NCBI GenBank assembly: GCA_031280705.1
Contig: JAITGJ010000285.1
Coordinates: 1 to 7,361 of the forward strand
Source of the DNA: Spirochaetaceae bacterium
GTDB taxonomy: Bacteria; Spirochaetota; Spirochaetia; Treponematales; Breznakiellaceae
Length of the DNA stretch: 7,361 bases
Direction: 5' to 3'
Shown here: positions 5,266 through 7,361 of the stretch, piece by piece
How positions within the stretch are numbered: position 1 is the stretch's first letter
Layout of the letters: each line of letters starts with the position of its first letter
Notes under the pieces: model-generated
Databases searched by the model: none
Seen by the model: only the letters and a program-made list of their open reading frames with translations
What the model was told of the DNA's origin: nothing
Translations under genes and position numbers: made by a program

Positions 5266-5292
5266 AGGGGGCCGGCAAAACGGCCCCTTTTT
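5266..5292 (+). terminator. Intrinsic terminator in the rimP-nusA leader (candidate NusA-dependent attenuator)
   Basis: GGGGCCG (5268-5274) and CGGCCCC (5281-5287) form a perfect 7-bp stem around GCAAAA, extendable by a G-T and an A-T pair at the base. TTTTT follows (5288-5292), then G and TT. It lies about 20 nt after the predicted transcription start and 44 nt before rimP, with no gene between. A small hairpin TCAAG/CTTGA (5250-5264) sits directly upstream. Placement between promoter and first gene of the operon points to attenuation rather than simple end-of-gene termination. Confidence 0.8.
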
Positions 5293-5336
5293 GTTGGGGA
5301 GCCGTTGATGTATCCCTCATCAGACGGAGCGGGAGG

Positions 5337-5891
5337 ATGCGGTACGGTCCGAAGCCGGAAAATCCGGTGTTCGATATGATAGAGCCGGTCATCACGGGAC
5401 TGGGCATGGTTCTGGTGGAACTGACGGTAACGCCCCGGGGCCGGGGACACGAGGGCGCGGTCCAGATACGGGCGACGGTGTACAAGCCGGGCGCGGTAGG
5501 CGTTGACGACTGCGCGGCGGCGCACCGCGCCATCTTGCCCCGGCTTGCGCTGGCCTTCCCGGAGGAAAATCTTTCCGTGGAAGTTTCCTCGCCGGGGATC
5601 AACCGCGCCATCAGGGACGCGGCGGAATTTCCCGTCTGGATGGGCCGGGGGCTGCGCTGTTACCGCGCCGATACGGGCGCGTGGGAGGCGGGCATCCTTC
5701 GCCGGGCAGACGAAACGGGCATTGGCCTTGAAACGGCGGCGGGCCTTGTTGAGCTTGACTTTGACGTCATCGCCCGGGCGAAGCTGGATCACTCGCTCGA
5801 GAGCGCGCTTGAAAGCGTGCTTTCAAGCACGGGCCGGGGCGGCTTGCCGGAACCGGCTACCGGAACCGGCTGCCGGAACCGGCTTGAATAA
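5337..5891 (+). CDS. rimP: Ribosome maturation factor RimP
   Basis: A 184-residue cytoplasmic protein that assists late maturation of the 30S ribosomal subunit. The N-terminal alpha/beta domain spans about 11-90, with Val-Asp-Asp-Cys-Ala (56-60) and the family hallmark Glu-Val-Ser-Ser-Pro-Gly-Ile-Asn-Arg (82-90). An SH3-like small beta-barrel spans about 91-152. The family averages near 150 residues; the extra length is a C-terminal tail (about 153-184) rich in Ser, Glu, Gly and Pro, encoded by palindromic DNA and by three 13-bp tandem repeats that run almost to the stop. The ATG at 5337 is supported by GGAG (5326-5329) seven bases upstream; the GGGAGG directly touching the ATG is too close to serve it. 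nusA follows after about 50 bp, the standard rimP-nusA order. Expression is probably governed by the promoter and leader terminator upstream. Confidence 0.92.
   Translation: MRYGPKPENPVFDMIEPVITGLGMVLVELTVTPRGRGHEGAVQIRATVYKPGAVGVDDCAAAHRAILPRLALAFPEENLSVEVSSPGINRAIRDAAEFPVWMGRGLRCYRADTGAWEAGILRRADETGIGLETAAGLVELDFDVIARAKLDHSLESALESVLSSTGRGGLPEPATGTGCRNRLE
5794..5828. repeat. Two back-to-back palindromes near the 3' end of rimP
   Basis: CGCTC/GAGCG flank GA (5794-5805). Immediately after, GCTTGAAAGC (5807-5816) and GCTTTCAAGC (5819-5828) are perfect complements around GT. They encode the Ser-Leu-Glu-Ser-Ala-Leu-Glu-Ser stretch of the RimP tail. They could form mRNA hairpins, or partly reflect the repeated Leu-Glu-Ser codons. 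Confidence 0.65.
5847..5885 (+). repeat. Three tandem 13-bp repeats at the end of rimP
   Basis: The unit CCGGAACCGGCTN occurs at 5847-5859, 5860-5872 and 5873-5885, identical except for the last base (A, G, T). A degenerate fourth unit may precede it (5834-5846). Because 13 is not a multiple of three, each copy is read in a different frame, giving Pro-Glu-Pro-Ala-Thr-Gly-Thr-Gly-Cys-Arg-Asn-Arg-Leu. The stop codon comes three bases after the last copy. Each unit is itself nearly palindromic (CCGG-AA-CCGG). Confidence 0.9.
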
Positions 5892-5911
5892 AGAAGCGTA
5901 ATTTTACTATG

Positions 5912-5927
5912 CGGGCCGTTCGGCCCG
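5912..5927. repeat. Palindrome between rimP and nusA
   Basis: CGGGCCG (5912-5918) and CGGCCCG (5921-5927) are perfect complements around TT. In RNA they would form a 6-bp stem with a GUUC tetraloop. It ends four bases before the nusA Shine-Dalgarno. There is no T-tract after it, so it is not a terminator; it may affect nusA translation or mRNA stability. Confidence 0.6.
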
Positions 5928-5931
5928 GCGC

Positions 5932-5938
5932 GGGGAGG
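5932..5938 (+). promoter_or_regulatory. Strong Shine-Dalgarno deciding the nusA start
   Basis: GGGGAGG (5932-5938) lies only 2 bases before the ATG at 5941 but 8 bases before an in-frame GTG at 5947. The 8-nt spacing is the normal one, so GTG is the better start. An ATG at 5959 is too far (20 bases). Confidence 0.6.
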
Positions 5939-5946
5939 TTATGACC

Positions 5947-7361
5947 GTGGCAACGGATATGTCGGAAGCGATAAACCAGTTTATACAGGACCGGGGTATC
6001 TCCGAGGAATTGATTCTCAAAACCATCGAAAATACCCTTATTGCGGCTTACAAACGGTGCTTCGGCAATGCGGACAACGCCATTGTCCGCTGGAATGACG
6101 AGAATCGTGAAGTCTCGATTTACGCACAGAAAAGAATCGTTGACGGGGTATACGATCCGGTCTCGGAAATAGAACTGGAAGAAGCGCGGGAATTCGATCC
6201 GGAAGCGGAGATAGGCGACGAACTCCTCATCGAGATAGACCCGCGGGAATTCGACCGTATCGCCGTGCAGAACGCCAAACAAACCGCCCGCCAAACGATC
6301 CGGGACATTCAGAAGGACAGCCTGTACTCAGAATACAAGGACAAAGAAGGGGAAATCATTATCGGCTACTACCAGCGGGAGCGGAACGGCACGATTTATG
6401 TTGACCTCGGCAAAATCGAGGGAATTTTTCCCAAAAAATTTCAGAGCCCCCGGGAATCCTACCATGTAAACGACCGGATCAAAGCGCTGATCACGGAGGT
6501 AAACAAAACGTCCACGGGCCTCCAGATCGTTCTTTCCCGCACCCACACGGATTTTGTGCGGGCTATTTTCGAGCTTGAAGTACCGGAAATTTACGATAAA
6601 ACCGTGGAGATTCACAAAATCGTGCGGGAAGCGGGTTACCGCACCAAAATCGCCGTTTACTCCAACCGCGATGATGTTGACGCCGTGGGAGCCTGTGTGG
6701 GACTCAAGGGCCAGCGGATTCAGTCGGTCATCCGGGAGCTTGAGGGCGAAAAAATAGATATTCTGAAATACGATCCCGATCCGCGCCGTTTTATTAAGAA
6801 CGCCCTTTCCCCCGCGGAAGTGCGGGACGTGATCATTCTGGATGAGGGAAAACATCAGGCCCTGGCCGTCGTCTCCGAAGGTCAACTGTCGCTGGCCATC
6901 GGCAAGCAGGGACTCAATGTGCGCCTCGCCAACCGCCTCGTGGACTGGAATATTGATGTCAAAACCGATTCCCAGTTTGCGGAAATGGATATTTCTTCGG
7001 CGGCGCGGGAAGCGGCGGCGGGACTGTTCGGCGACGGGGAGGATTACGGCGAGGAAATTTCCCGTATCGCGGAGCTTCCCGGCATCGATCCGGCCCTCGC
7101 GGATGCCCTTCTCGAAGCGGGCGTTGATTATATCGAAGATTTCCTCGCGCTGGAGGCGGACGCGGCCGCCGCGCTCCCGCATATAACGGGCGAACAGCTC
7201 GATTCGGTGCGGAAGTTAATCGAGGAATACGTTGAAATTGTTGAAGAAGACGCGGCCGGAACCGCCGGCAATGACGCGGCCGGCAGCGAAGACAGCGGAA
7301 GCGGGGACGCCGGTAACGGCGACGCCGAGACCGGTGGCGCCGCTGCCATTGATACGGGCGA
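5947..7361 (+). CDS. nusA: Transcription termination/antitermination factor NusA (3' end outside the window)
   Basis: The frame is open from ATG 5941 or GTG 5947 to the right edge, at least 471 residues from GTG. NusA binds RNA polymerase and nascent RNA and controls pausing, intrinsic termination and antitermination. Numbered from GTG: the N-terminal polymerase-binding domain spans about 1-125. The S1 domain spans about 133-200 (Gly-Thr-Ile-Tyr-Val-Asp-Leu-Gly-Lys-Ile-Glu-Gly-Ile-Phe-Pro). KH1 has Val-Gly-Ala-Cys-Val-Gly-Leu-Lys-Gly-Gln-Arg-Ile (247-258). KH2 has Leu-Ala-Ile-Gly-Lys-Gln-Gly-Leu-Asn-Val-Arg-Leu-Ala (316-328). An additional helical segment at about 370-435 (Glu-Leu-Pro-Gly-Ile-Asp... 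Ile-Thr-Gly-Glu-Gln) resembles one helix-hairpin-helix or AR-type repeat. The visible tail is a low-complexity Gly/Ala/Asp/Glu stretch. GTG is preferred because the Shine-Dalgarno is 8 nt away. It is the second gene of the rimP operon; infB usually follows in bacteria but is not in view. Confidence 0.95.
   Translation, partial: MATDMSEAINQFIQDRGISEELILKTIENTLIAAYKRCFGNADNAIVRWNDENREVSIYAQKRIVDGVYDPVSEIELEEAREFDPEAEIGDELLIEIDPREFDRIAVQNAKQTARQTIRDIQKDSLYSEYKDKEGEIIIGYYQRERNGTIYVDLGKIEGIFPKKFQSPRESYHVNDRIKALITEVNKTSTGLQIVLSRTHTDFVRAIFELEVPEIYDKTVEIHKIVREAGYRTKIAVYSNRDDVDAVGACVGLKGQRIQSVIRELEGEKIDILKYDPDPRRFIKNALSPAEVRDVIILDEGKHQALAVVSEGQLSLAIGKQGLNVRLANRLVDWNIDVKTDSQFAEMDISSAAREAAAGLFGDGEDYGEEISRIAELPGIDPALADALLEAGVDYIEDFLALEADAAAALPHITGEQLDSVRKLIEEYVEIVEEDAAGTAGNDAAGSEDSGSGDAGNGDAETGGAAAIDTG

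Noticed and set aside
6328..7182. 284-codon antisense open frame opposite nusA
   Set aside because: The + strand carries clear S1 and KH motifs of NusA through the whole interval; the antisense frame matches nothing I recognise.

Overview
The window reads as a stretch of a moderately GC-rich bacterial chromosome, most likely from a spirochaete of the Treponema group. This rests on a short permissive lipobox (Leu-Val-Ser-Cys) on a lipoprotein, a rimP-nusA pair of the kind found in treponemes, and a glycine-rich protein ending in a Gly-Ser-Gly-Ile-Val-Ile-Val-type tail. Species is an inference: no rRNA or other phylogenetic marker is present. I saw no tRNA, rRNA, CRISPR array, transposase or phage gene.

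Layout, left to right. (1) Bases 1-338 are the 3' end of a glycine-rich protein, + strand. (2) A gap of about 270 bp leads to asnS (asparaginyl-tRNA synthetase) and, 36 bp later, to a secreted S11-family D-Ala-D-Ala carboxypeptidase (penicillin-binding protein), both + strand and probably co-transcribed. (3) Convergent to these, on the - strand, are a bacteriohemerythrin and, upstream of it, a small unknown lipoprotein with a strong sigma70-type promoter. (4) A stretch of about 500 bp has no credible gene but contains many inverted repeats, including a candidate structured element at 4980-5115. (5) On the + strand, a sigma70 promoter, a short leader with an intrinsic terminator, rimP and nusA follow. 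nusA runs off the right edge. It has no stop inside the window, but its frame is open from 5941 to the end and carries S1, KH1 and KH2 signatures.

The genes are mostly housekeeping: translation (asnS, rimP), transcription elongation and termination (nusA), and cell-wall remodelling (the carboxypeptidase). The hemerythrin suggests oxygen binding or sensing. The most notable non-coding pattern is that three different genes (rimP, the lipoprotein gene and the hemerythrin gene) each have a terminator-like hairpin plus T-tract shortly upstream of their ribosome-binding site. In two cases it lies downstream of a good promoter, an arrangement that suggests transcription attenuation. For rimP-nusA this fits known NusA autoregulation. 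A second theme is small repeats inside coding sequence: a perfect 14-bp-arm palindrome in the carboxypeptidase gene and three 13-bp tandem repeats at the end of rimP.
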